Below, one piece after another: positions 19,561 through 27,805 of a stretch of 64,000 bases of DNA. The stretch comes from an uncultured Clostridia bacterium (GTDB lineage: Bacteria > Bacillota > Clostridia > Christensenellales > Aristaeellaceae). Location of the stretch: positions 1 through 64,000 of the forward strand of contig CAMVHE010000002.1 in NCBI GenBank assembly GCA_947167215.1. Direction: 5' to 3'. The notes beneath the pieces are model-generated. The model searched no databases. It was not told the DNA's origin and was given only the letters and a program-made list of their open reading frames with translations. The number at the start of each line of letters is the position of its first letter. Position 1 is the first letter of the stretch. A program made the translations under genes and the position numbers.

Positions 19561-20492
19561 TCATTGCCGTTTATTGCGAGAAGGGGGAAGATACCGGCTA
19601 TGCATTGACTGCAATGGCGAGACAGATGGCTCCGGAAGCATCCGTTGCGGTTGTTGCGGAAGGGGAGGACACTGCAGGCAGGGCACTGGAAAGCGGTGCG
19701 GATGATGCATATGTTCTTCCGGTATTTCCGGATTTCTGCAGGCAGGGCAGCGCAATCGCGCAGACGGTAAAGCGGCTGTCGCCGGATATTGTCCTGTTCC
19801 CTGCTACCCTCCGGGGAAGATTTCTTTCCAGCTGGGTGGCAGCGAAACTCCAGACCGGCCTCACGGCGGACTGCACGAAGCTTTCCCTGACGGAAGAGGG
19901 AATCCTGCTGCAGACACGGCCGGCCTATGGAGGAAACCGGCTTGCGGAGATCGTGTGCCGGGAAAGAAGGCCGCAGATGGCCAGCGTACGGCCGGGAATC
20001 TATCCGGTACCGGAAACCGTCTCCATTCCTGCGAAGAAACCGGTGCCCGTGACCCTGGATGCGCTCCCGGATTTTGTGACCCTGATGGAAGAAACAAGAC
20101 AGCAGCAGGGAGTTTCTCTGCAGAAGGCGAAGGTGATTATTGCCGGAGGCAGGGGAATCGGAGGAAAGGAAGGCTTTGAAGTTCTGCATACGCTGGCGGA
20201 AGCGATGGGAGGAACCGTTGGTGCTTCCAGGAGCGCTGTGGATGCGGGATACATTTCCTATGCGCACCAGATTGGCCAGACCGGGGCAATTGTGCGTCCT
20301 GCCCTGTATATTGCCTTCGGTATCAGCGGGATGATCCAGCACGTGGTGGGGATGCGCAGTTCCGGGATTGTGGTGGCAGTCAATACGGATGAAAGAGCTC
20401 CTGTTTTCCGGGTGGCAGATTATGGCATAGTTGCAGACTGGCGGGAAACCGCAGAAGAAATGATAAAGATCATCAAAGAAAGGAAGCAGTAA
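19557..20492 (+). CDS. etfA: Electron transfer flavoprotein alpha subunit (no N-terminal ferredoxin domain)
   Basis: C-terminal FAD domain AKVIIAGGRGIGGKEGFEVL...ASRSAVDAGYISYAHQIGQTGAIVRPALYIAFGISGMIQHVVGM...AVNTDERAPVFRVADYGIVAD; ATGA overlap with etfB. Confidence 0.92.
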   Translation: MIIAVYCEKGEDTGYALTAMARQMAPEASVAVVAEGEDTAGRALESGADDAYVLPVFPDFCRQGSAIAQTVKRLSPDIVLFPATLRGRFLSSWVAAKLQTGLTADCTKLSLTEEGILLQTRPAYGGNRLAEIVCRERRPQMASVRPGIYPVPETVSIPAKKPVPVTLDALPDFVTLMEETRQQQGVSLQKAKVIIAGGRGIGGKEGFEVLHTLAEAMGGTVGASRSAVDAGYISYAHQIGQTGAIVRPALYIAFGISGMIQHVVGMRSSGIVVAVNTDERAPVFRVADYGIVADWRETAEEMIKIIKERKQ

Positions 20493-20493
20493 A

Positions 20494-21309
20494 ATGAACT
20501 TTAAGAAAACGTATGTTCCTCAGGAAGGGTACACGCCCCTGTGCGAAATCGGGAAGTGTTCACTCAAAAATCTGGAATTCGGAATACTGGAACTGGGATA
20601 CCATGGAAAATACACTTTTGATACCCGGGACCGGGAAGTGGCATTTGTTATTCTTTCCGGGTCTGCGTATTTTTCTGCCAACGGCGTTGATTACGGCAGG
20701 CTGGGCGTCCGGACTACGGTTTTTGCAAGCCCGAAGGCGGAATGCTTTTATGCAGGCAGGGAGACTCAGGTAAACATCTGCAGCGAATTCAAGACGAAGA
20801 TTGCAGTATGTGCCACTCCGATTGACGAGAAGACAGAACCGCAGGCGATTCACCAGGCGGATGTAAGGGTGACGAGACTGGGAGTAAAACCCTGGGAAAG
20901 AGATACTTCGTTTATCGTGGACGGGAACACGCATGCGAAGAAGCTGACCATTGGAGAGGCATATGTGACGCCGGGCAACTGGGCAGGATTCCCACCGCAC
21001 AAACATGACATCGACAATATGCCTGCGGAATGTGTTGCCGAGGAAATCTACTATTTCCTGTTTGATCCTCAGCAGGGATTCGGCGTGCAGTGCCTTTATA
21101 CGGCAGACGGTTCCATTGATGAAGCCTACCGGGTAAAGAATGACGAACTGGTTGAATTCCCGTATGGATATCATACAACCGTCGGGGCGCCCGGATACAA
21201 TACATATTTCCTCTGGCTGATGGCAGGAGACCATCAGGGATTCTGCCGCACCAATGATCCTGCACATGCATGGGTCGCAGCGGTGGAGAACCTGATCAAA
21301 AAGAGCTGA
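20494..21309 (+). CDS. IolB-like (5-deoxy-glucuronate isomerase family) bicupin
   Basis: WAGFPPHKHDIDNMPAECVAEEIYYFLFDPQQGFGVQCLYTADGS; EFPYGYHTTVGAPGYNTYFLWLMAG. Confidence 0.85.
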   Translation: MNFKKTYVPQEGYTPLCEIGKCSLKNLEFGILELGYHGKYTFDTRDREVAFVILSGSAYFSANGVDYGRLGVRTTVFASPKAECFYAGRETQVNICSEFKTKIAVCATPIDEKTEPQAIHQADVRVTRLGVKPWERDTSFIVDGNTHAKKLTIGEAYVTPGNWAGFPPHKHDIDNMPAECVAEEIYYFLFDPQQGFGVQCLYTADGSIDEAYRVKNDELVEFPYGYHTTVGAPGYNTYFLWLMAGDHQGFCRTNDPAHAWVAAVENLIKKS

Positions 21310-21341
21310 TAAGGAATGAGCATCTGATAAGGAATGAGCAT
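21306..21341 (+). repeat. Perfect 18-bp tandem duplication (CTGATAAGGAATGAGCAT x2) at the IolB-like/LarA-like junction
   Basis: Copies at 21306-21323 and 21324-21341 are identical. Confidence 0.97.
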
Positions 21342-22611
21342 AATGAGGGAAATAAAGATCCCCTACGGGAAAGGCTTCCAATATCTGCATATTGAAGAGG
21401 AGAAGTTGCATGCCGTTCTCTGTCCTGAGAAACTCCCGAGGAGTATACGGGAAGAAGACGATATTGTGGAAGAGGCGCTCGCTAATCCGATTGCATCGGC
21501 CCGTCTCCGCGAACTGGTGAAGGGGAAAAACCACATTCTTCTGATTACCAGTGATCACACGAGGCCTGTTCCGAGCAGAATTACCATCCCTCATCTGATG
21601 AAGGAAATCCGGGAGGGCAACCCGCAGGCAGAGGTGATCGTTCTCATCGCAACAGGGATGCACCGCAGGACGACGCAGGAAGAACTTGCTGCAAGATTTG
21701 GGGAGAAGTTCATACGGGAGGAAAAAATCCTGATCCATGATGCCTATGATGAGAGCAGCATGCGTTTCTTCGGGACGCTTCCTTCCGGAGGCGAGCTCTG
21801 GCTCAATGGGAAACTGGCCTGGGCTGACCTGGTAATTGCGGAAGGATTCATTGAACCTCATTTCTTTGCCGGTTTTTCAGGGGGCAGAAAAGCGATCCTG
21901 CCGGGCATTGCCGCAGAAAAAACCGTAAGGTATAACCATAATGCCCGCTTTATTGCCAGCCCGATGGCAAGACAGGGCTCCCTGACGGAAAACCCCATTC
22001 ATCAGGACATGCTCTATGCGGCCAAACAGGCAGGCCTGGCATTCATTCTGAATGTGATCCTGGATGAAGAGAAGCGAATCTGTGCTGCAGTGGCGGGAGA
22101 TCCCGAAAAAGCACATCTTGAGGGATGCCGTATCTGTGAAACCGGCAAACGGCTCACTCCGGTTCCGTCTGAGATCGCAGTCACTTCCAACGGAGGCTAT
22201 CCGCTCGATCAGAATGTCTATCAGTCTGTAAAAGGCATGACCGCAGGTGAAGCATGCGTGAAACCGGGAGGCGTTCTCATTATGAATGCGGCACTGGGAG
22301 ACGGACATGGAGGCGAACATTTCTTCCGATGGTTTGCGGACCGTGCTGATCCGGATGCCGTGATGGACGACATTATCCACGTGGCTCCGGAGGAAACGCA
22401 TTTTGACCAGTGGGAGGCGCAGATTCTGGCGAGAGTTCTGCAAAAGGCATCCTGCATCTTTGTAACCGGCGAAGAAAACCGGGCACTGATTGAACAGATG
22501 CACATGCAGTGGGCACCGGATGCAGATACTGCCCTGTCCGCGGCTTTATCCATCACAGGTCCTGAGAGCAAGGTTACGGTGATTCCGGACGGGGTCGGGG
22601 TGATCTTCTGA
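21334..22611 (+). CDS. LarA-family nickel-pincer-type 2-hydroxyacid racemase homolog
   Basis: SDHTRPVPS; ATGMHRRTTQEE; GFIEPHFFAGFSGGRKAILPGIAAEKTVRYNHN, which retains His/Lys positions associated with LarA. Confidence 0.85.
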   Translation: MSIMREIKIPYGKGFQYLHIEEEKLHAVLCPEKLPRSIREEDDIVEEALANPIASARLRELVKGKNHILLITSDHTRPVPSRITIPHLMKEIREGNPQAEVIVLIATGMHRRTTQEELAARFGEKFIREEKILIHDAYDESSMRFFGTLPSGGELWLNGKLAWADLVIAEGFIEPHFFAGFSGGRKAILPGIAAEKTVRYNHNARFIASPMARQGSLTENPIHQDMLYAAKQAGLAFILNVILDEEKRICAAVAGDPEKAHLEGCRICETGKRLTPVPSEIAVTSNGGYPLDQNVYQSVKGMTAGEACVKPGGVLIMNAALGDGHGGEHFFRWFADRADPDAVMDDIIHVAPEETHFDQWEAQILARVLQKASCIFVTGEENRALIEQMHMQWAPDADTALSAALSITGPESKVTVIPDGVGVIF

Positions 22612-22674
22612 ATCTTCCTGATTAAACCCGGAAAGCGCCGTGCATGGTGAAAAATGGCCACAATATCGTGCTGT

Positions 22675-22725
22675 CATACAAACACAGGGGATCCGCAGTG
22701 CATTGCGGATCCCTGTGTTTGTATG
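22675..22725. other. Long hairpin, 22-bp stem with a single-base bulge
   Basis: CATACAAACACAGG(G)GATCCGCA ... TGCGGATCCCTGTGTTTGTATG; no T-tract. Confidence 0.9.
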
Positions 22726-22863
22726 TGGGAAGGAGCGATGGAAGCGGCATATCCGGGGAATCCCGTTGCAGATTTAAGGTGTTTCGCAGATGGCTTTTGT
22801 GATGGCAGACGGAGGATTACAGCAGGCTGTGATGGGCCGGGCAGTGGAAAAAACGAAACAGAC

Positions 22864-22892
22864 TTGACATTCCGGATGTGCGGCATTATCTT
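22864..22892 (+). promoter_or_regulatory. Sigma70-type promoter candidate
   Basis: TTGACA-17 nt-TATCTT upstream of the D-2-hydroxyacid dehydrogenase. Confidence 0.6.
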
Positions 22893-22981
22893 AAAGACCA
22901 CAATTATGCTTTCAAGGATTATCCTGATCCTGGAAACCTGTGGAAGCAGATTCCTGGATTCCTGCCTGGGAGGAAAACAAT

Positions 22982-23947
22982 ATGAAGATTGTTGTGCTGG
23001 ATGGATACACGGAAAACCCGGGGGATATTTCCTGGGCACCGATTGAAGCTCTGGGGGAAGTTGCGGTATATGACCGTACTGCCTATGCGGAGTCCCCGCT
23101 CATTGCGGAACGCATCGGTGATGCGGACGTTGCCGTGACCAACAAGACGCCCATCAGCAGGGAAACCCTGTCCCGCTGTCCGAATCTCAAAGCGATTGCG
23201 GTGCTGGCGACCGGTTATAACGTGGTGGATACTGCGGCTGCCCGGGAAAAGAATATACCGGTTATGAATGTGCCGGTCTATGGAACCGACAATGTCAGTC
23301 AGTTTGCTATCGGTCTGCTGCTGGAAGCCTGTTCGCACATTGGCGCTCACAGCGACAGCGTTTTTGCCGGCGAATGGAAAGCCAGAGGAGAATTCTGCTA
23401 CTGGAATTCGCCGCTGATCGAGGTTTCCGGAAAAACGGCCGGGATTATCGGACTGGGACGCATCGGCTACAATACTGCGCTTGTCCTCAATGCCCTTCAT
23501 GTTCATGTTCTGGCATATGATAAATATCCCAGTGACCGGGGGCGTGAAGTTGCGGAGTATGTGGATCTGGATACTCTGTTTGCCAGGTCTGACTTTGTTT
23601 TCCTGCATTGCCCGCTTTTCCCGGAAGTGGCAGGGATAATCAACCGCGACAATATTGCAAAAATGAAGGACGGGGTTATTCTCATCAATAACAGCCGCGG
23701 CGGCCTTGTGAATGAGAAGGATCTGGCGGAAGCCCTTAATTCCGGGAAGGTGGCTGCTGCAGCGTTGGATGTTGTTTCCACAGAACCGATCCGGGATGAC
23801 AATCCCCTGCTTTCGGCAAGAAACTGTATCATTACGCCGCACATCTCCTGGGCAACCAGGGAAGCCCGGGAGCGTATCATGCAGACCACTGCGGAGAATA
23901 TTCGCGCCTTCCAGAATGGAAGTCCAGTCAACGTTGTAAACGAATAA
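22982..23947 (+). CDS. D-2-hydroxyacid dehydrogenase (NAD-dependent)
   Basis: GKTAGIIGLGRIGYNTALVLNALHVHVLAYDKYP; INNSRGGLVNEKDLAEALNSGKVAAAALDVVSTEP; ITPHISWATREAR. Start moved to ATG 22982. Confidence 0.92.
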   Translation: MKIVVLDGYTENPGDISWAPIEALGEVAVYDRTAYAESPLIAERIGDADVAVTNKTPISRETLSRCPNLKAIAVLATGYNVVDTAAAREKNIPVMNVPVYGTDNVSQFAIGLLLEACSHIGAHSDSVFAGEWKARGEFCYWNSPLIEVSGKTAGIIGLGRIGYNTALVLNALHVHVLAYDKYPSDRGREVAEYVDLDTLFARSDFVFLHCPLFPEVAGIINRDNIAKMKDGVILINNSRGGLVNEKDLAEALNSGKVAAAALDVVSTEPIRDDNPLLSARNCIITPHISWATREARERIMQTTAENIRAFQNGSPVNVVNE

Positions 23948-23968
23948 ACCAAATCAGTTTTATAAAAG

Positions 23969-23997
23969 CGCCTTCATGTCTGCCATGAAGGCGTTTT
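23969..23997 (+). terminator. Rho-independent terminator
   Basis: CGCCTTCATG...CATGAAGGCG followed by TTTT. Confidence 0.85.
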
Positions 23998-24144
23998 CCG
24001 TTATTTCGGGGAGAGCAGCGTTTCACAGATGCGGAGGGAAGAGATGGAAAGCAGAAGCATGTTTCCCGCTGGATAATGCGGTACAGAAGGGAATCCGGAG
24101 AGGAAGACAGTGCAACGGCATCCGGGAGAAATGCGCCCCGCAAT

Positions 24145-24173
24145 GCTTGCAAACCTAAGGGCTTCATGTTATG
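24145..24173 (+). promoter_or_regulatory. Promoter candidate sharing a spacer motif with the one at ~27682
   Basis: TTGCAA-ACCTAAGGGCTTCATGT(17)-TATGAT. Confidence 0.65.
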
Positions 24174-24195
24174 ATACACACGCTTTTATCAAAGA

Positions 24196-26529
24196 TTGAA
24201 AGGACTTTTTGCAAAAAAAGTGATGAATAAAAAAAGCCGCAGATTGCTGCTGTGCTGGCTGCTGGTCTTCTGTGCTGCGTGGCTCTTTTCCGATCGGGAA
24301 GCGCAGACGTATGTGTTTGAAAATGAAATGCTTGCCGCGTTTGTGGAAAGCCGGGAAGAGGCAGATCAGGCAGAAAAAGACGCGAAGGACCAGATGTATC
24401 TGGTGCAGGCCGAGGCAGCACGACGCACGGACAGCGGTCTCTGGGGCGATGACGGGATAAGCGGAAAAGAAAGCGCAGAGATTGCAAAGCGGGCTGTGGA
24501 TGAGAATGGCCTCAACCTTATGTGGGGAATGTATGATATCGCTATTACCCTGGAGGATGACGCATTGTTTGAAGGGAGCATTGTCTGTGCCGGAAAACAG
24601 CGCCTGATCCGTCAGGGGGAGATATCGGGAACCGCAGACGGGTCCGGGCAGGTCCACAGCCGTTTTACCGTGACGGATACCGTGGAGAACATCCGGATGG
24701 CAACGGATATGCCGGAGCGGGTGAGCAGGGTCACGGTATCCCGCTGCGGGACAACCCGGGTGGACCCGGACAGAATGGCGTACATGATTCTTCTGGGCGC
24801 TGCACTGACGGTGCTGATTCTTCTTTCGGAAGAAAAACGGCCGGATAACCGGGAACGGCTCGGTACGGCGGCGATGCTCATGCTTCTGATTGTCTTTACG
24901 TCCGCACCCGTTATGTGGAGAGGAATATATGACGGCCGCGGGCATGATCTGCTGTTTCATGTCAACCGGATTGAAGGAATTGCTTCGGGGCTTCGGGCCG
25001 GACAGTTCCCGGTGCGCATTCATGCTTCTACTCTGCAGGGATATGGATACGCGGCATCCGAGTTCTATCCGGAGCTTTTCCTGTATTTTCCGGCGATGCT
25101 GCGGAACCTGGGCGTTACTCTGGACGGCGCGCTCCGCATTTTCATGGTAGCCATCAACGCGGCGACAGTTTTAAGCTGCTATATCAGCATGATGGGAATC
25201 ACGGGACGCAGAGATGCGGCAGTGGGGATAACCGTGCTTTATGCCACCAGCATTTACCGGCTGGTCAATCTGTATACCCGTTCCGCATACGGGGAAGGCC
25301 TGGCTATGATTTTCTTCCCGCTGCTGATCTGGGCAATGTGGGAAATTCTGGCAGGGGATGAAGGCCGGTGGCCGCTTCTGGCACTGGCAATGACAGGCAT
25401 CTGCGCCTCTCACCTGCTCAGCGTGCTGTTCTGCACCCTGTTCTGTGCACTGGCCGCCCTGCTGTGCCTGCCGGAACTCCTTCGGAAGAAAAAAAGAATA
25501 GGAGCGATCTTTCTGGCTGCCGGCGTAACGGCTGCCTGTTTTGCAGGTTTTCTCATCCCGATGCTGGACTATATCCGGGAGGGAATCAATACCAATGTAG
25601 CCCTGGAACCGGAGGAACATACCCTTACATTGGGCTCCTTCTTCATTGCTTTTGCAGGCGACAGGGGCAAGGTTATGGAAGGCGCCGAAGACTATGCGTA
25701 TACCATTGGCGTGGTTCCCGGACTGGCAATCATGGCAGGCATGGCACTCTTCGGCGTGCAGCGCTATCGGGAAGGGAAGAAAGCAGAAGAAAAAATGGAC
25801 AGAATCAGCGGGAAACTGCTTTTGCTGGGCTGCATTGCTCTGCTGCTGACGACGGACCTTTTCCCATGGAAGTTCTTCCGGATCCACCGACCGTTCTCCC
25901 TGGTTGCGGGACAGATGCAGTTCCCATGGCGCATGATCGGGATTGCAGTTCCCATGCTGGCCGTGCCGGCCGTCTGGGGGGCGCTGCGGGAAGAAAAATG
26001 GAAAAAGCCTGCCATGGCTGCCCTGATGACCATCAGTGTGCTTACTTCATCCTATACCATGCAGGCACAGGTGGAAGACCTTCCTGCAATATACCAGGAC
26101 AGCTGTACGACAACGTCCATTGGACAATATGAGTATCTTTATGTGCTCACGCAAAAAGATGCCCTGTGGCCGGGGGATCTGCGGATGAGGGGATTGGATC
26201 CCTGGGAAATTACGGCTTACGAAAAAAACGGGACGAACCTGACCTTTACGGTGCGTTCTACGCCGGGAGAGCACAGCATGGTTCTTCCGCTTCTGTACTA
26301 TAAGGGATATGAGGCAGAAGGAGAGGGATGCGGAAGCATCACGCTGACCCGGGGCAATAACAATGTGCTTATGCTGACAGCAGAGGATATGACCGGGGAG
26401 TCTACGTTCCGAGTCTGGTTCCGGACACCTCTGAAATGGTGGATAGCGACGGCAGTCAGTGCCTGCAGCGGAATCCTGCTCCTTTTCCTCGTGGTGAGGG
26501 ACAGCCGGAGATGCCGCAGAAGGAACTGA
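24196..26529 (+). CDS. Large polytopic membrane protein, GT-C-like (6-pyruvoyl-tetrahydropterin synthase-related membrane family); start could be 24223
   Basis: 777 aa, many TM segments; DGRGHDLLFHVNRIEGIASGLRAGQFPVRIHASTLQGYGYAASEFYPELFLY motif typical of these proteins. Confidence 0.65.
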   Translation: MKGLFAKKVMNKKSRRLLLCWLLVFCAAWLFSDREAQTYVFENEMLAAFVESREEADQAEKDAKDQMYLVQAEAARRTDSGLWGDDGISGKESAEIAKRAVDENGLNLMWGMYDIAITLEDDALFEGSIVCAGKQRLIRQGEISGTADGSGQVHSRFTVTDTVENIRMATDMPERVSRVTVSRCGTTRVDPDRMAYMILLGAALTVLILLSEEKRPDNRERLGTAAMLMLLIVFTSAPVMWRGIYDGRGHDLLFHVNRIEGIASGLRAGQFPVRIHASTLQGYGYAASEFYPELFLYFPAMLRNLGVTLDGALRIFMVAINAATVLSCYISMMGITGRRDAAVGITVLYATSIYRLVNLYTRSAYGEGLAMIFFPLLIWAMWEILAGDEGRWPLLALAMTGICASHLLSVLFCTLFCALAALLCLPELLRKKKRIGAIFLAAGVTAACFAGFLIPMLDYIREGINTNVALEPEEHTLTLGSFFIAFAGDRGKVMEGAEDYAYTIGVVPGLAIMAGMALFGVQRYREGKKAEEKMDRISGKLLLLGCIALLLTTDLFPWKFFRIHRPFSLVAGQMQFPWRMIGIAVPMLAVPAVWGALREEKWKKPAMAALMTISVLTSSYTMQAQVEDLPAIYQDSCTTTSIGQYEYLYVLTQKDALWPGDLRMRGLDPWEITAYEKNGTNLTFTVRSTPGEHSMVLPLLYYKGYEAEGEGCGSITLTRGNNNVLMLTAEDMTGESTFRVWFRTPLKWWIATAVSACSGILLLFLVVRDSRRCRRRN

Positions 26530-26594
26530 TCATTTCCTGCAGACGGTGAGAAGGAAAGCCTGAAAATGCTTGAAAGAGAAGGAGAAACTACAGG

Positions 26595-27413
26595 ATGAAT
26601 ATTGTACAGAAGGCAGAATGGAAACTGCGTTATTATGCATTCCGCGCTTTGGGAAAAATGGGAGGAGTGTTAAACGGAACACAATATTATTGCAATCTGT
26701 GCGGCAAGTCTTCCCGGGTTTTCCTCTCATACGGAACCAAGAGCGAAGTTGCACTGGATATGATCGGCTCCGGTGTGCGCAGGCACTGTGAGTGCCCCCG
26801 CTGCTTTTCCCATGACCGCTTCCGCTGGATCTATGAAGTCCTTCTGCGCTATACGGATATTCTTTCGCCGGATAGAAAGCGCAGCCTTTGCGTGATGCAC
26901 ATTGCGGCAGAGCCGGGAGTGCGGAAACGCCTTGCGGAGAAGGCGGGGGAAGGCCTGACCTACCTGACGGGAGACCTTGAACAGAAATATTCGGACCTTC
27001 GCGTGGATGTAACGGACATGCATCAGTTTGAAGATGGCACCTTTGATTACTTCATCATTAACCATGTGATGGAACATGTGCCGGATGAAGCGGCTGCCAT
27101 GCGCGAGATCCGCCGCGTTCTGAAGCCGGACGGCGTTCTGATCATCTCCTTCCCGATGTGCCTGACCAGAAAGACCTTCGAAGACCCGACCATTGTGACT
27201 CCCAAAGGACGCCTGGATGCTTATGGCCAGGAGGACCATGTCCGGCTGTATGGGACGGACAGTGAAGAGAGACTGAAGGGCTTCGGCTTTGAAGTCACCC
27301 CGCTGGTTGTCAAGGAACAGCTTCCGGAGGAGGAAATCCGCCGCATGGCACTGATTCCGGAGGACACGATTTTCCTCTGCCGCCCGGGCAAAGAGGGAAG
27401 TGCGTCCGTCTGA
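26595..27413 (+). CDS. SAM-dependent methyltransferase (class I) with N-terminal Zn-ribbon-like segment
   Basis: CNLCGKSSR...CECPRC; DVTDMHQFEDGTFDYFIINHVMEHVPDEAAAMREIRRVLKPDGVLIISFPM. Confidence 0.85.
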   Translation: MNIVQKAEWKLRYYAFRALGKMGGVLNGTQYYCNLCGKSSRVFLSYGTKSEVALDMIGSGVRRHCECPRCFSHDRFRWIYEVLLRYTDILSPDRKRSLCVMHIAAEPGVRKRLAEKAGEGLTYLTGDLEQKYSDLRVDVTDMHQFEDGTFDYFIINHVMEHVPDEAAAMREIRRVLKPDGVLIISFPMCLTRKTFEDPTIVTPKGRLDAYGQEDHVRLYGTDSEERLKGFGFEVTPLVVKEQLPEEEIRRMALIPEDTIFLCRPGKEGSASV

Positions 27414-27605
27414 CCGGCCTGCTGTTACAGCCCGGCAGCGGGACGTCTTCGGATGAAGAGACAAAGCCGGTCCGGCATGGGGATTTCCAGGCATTTTTCT
27501 GAGACATGGCAGTGCGCCGCGTGCAGAACCGGCGGGAGGGAGAACTGATGAACAGGTTCGGTGGTTCCCGCCCACACTGAAAAAGTAAAGTTTGTGTTTT
27601 TGCAT

Positions 27606-27639
27606 ACACCACGGATTCGATGGAATCGGTGGTGTTTTT
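27606..27639 (+). terminator. Rho-independent terminator
   Basis: ACACCAC.ATTC-GATG-GAAT.GTGGTGT followed by TTTT. Confidence 0.8.
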
Positions 27640-27681
27640 CTGTACGTGCTGGTCCTAGACAGGGACGAAGCCCTCACAATG

Positions 27682-27710
27682 CTTGCAAATACAGGGGCTT
27701 CATGCTATCA
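27682..27710 (+). promoter_or_regulatory. Promoter candidate sharing a spacer motif with the one at ~24145
   Basis: TTGCAA-ATACAGGGGCTTCATGC(17)-TATCAT. Confidence 0.65.
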
Positions 27711-27805
27711 TGAGCTGAATTTTCCGAAATGAAAGGCCTGCATACAGGCTGCGGCATGTCGGAAATCATGGCGTGGATTCTGCTGAAGCTGCGAGGGCAA
27801 ATGGG

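Noticed and set aside
20560-21861. 433-aa minus-strand ORF
   Set aside because: Antisense to the IolB-like and LarA-like genes; no credible domains.
9496-23947. Straight call as myo-inositol (iol) or sulfoquinovose operon
   Set aside because: IolB-like, PfkB and aldolase fit partly, but IolD/IolE are absent and no sulfoquinovosidase or sulfo-specific gene is visible; the GlcD/GlcF/Etf/LarA set is unexplained by either.
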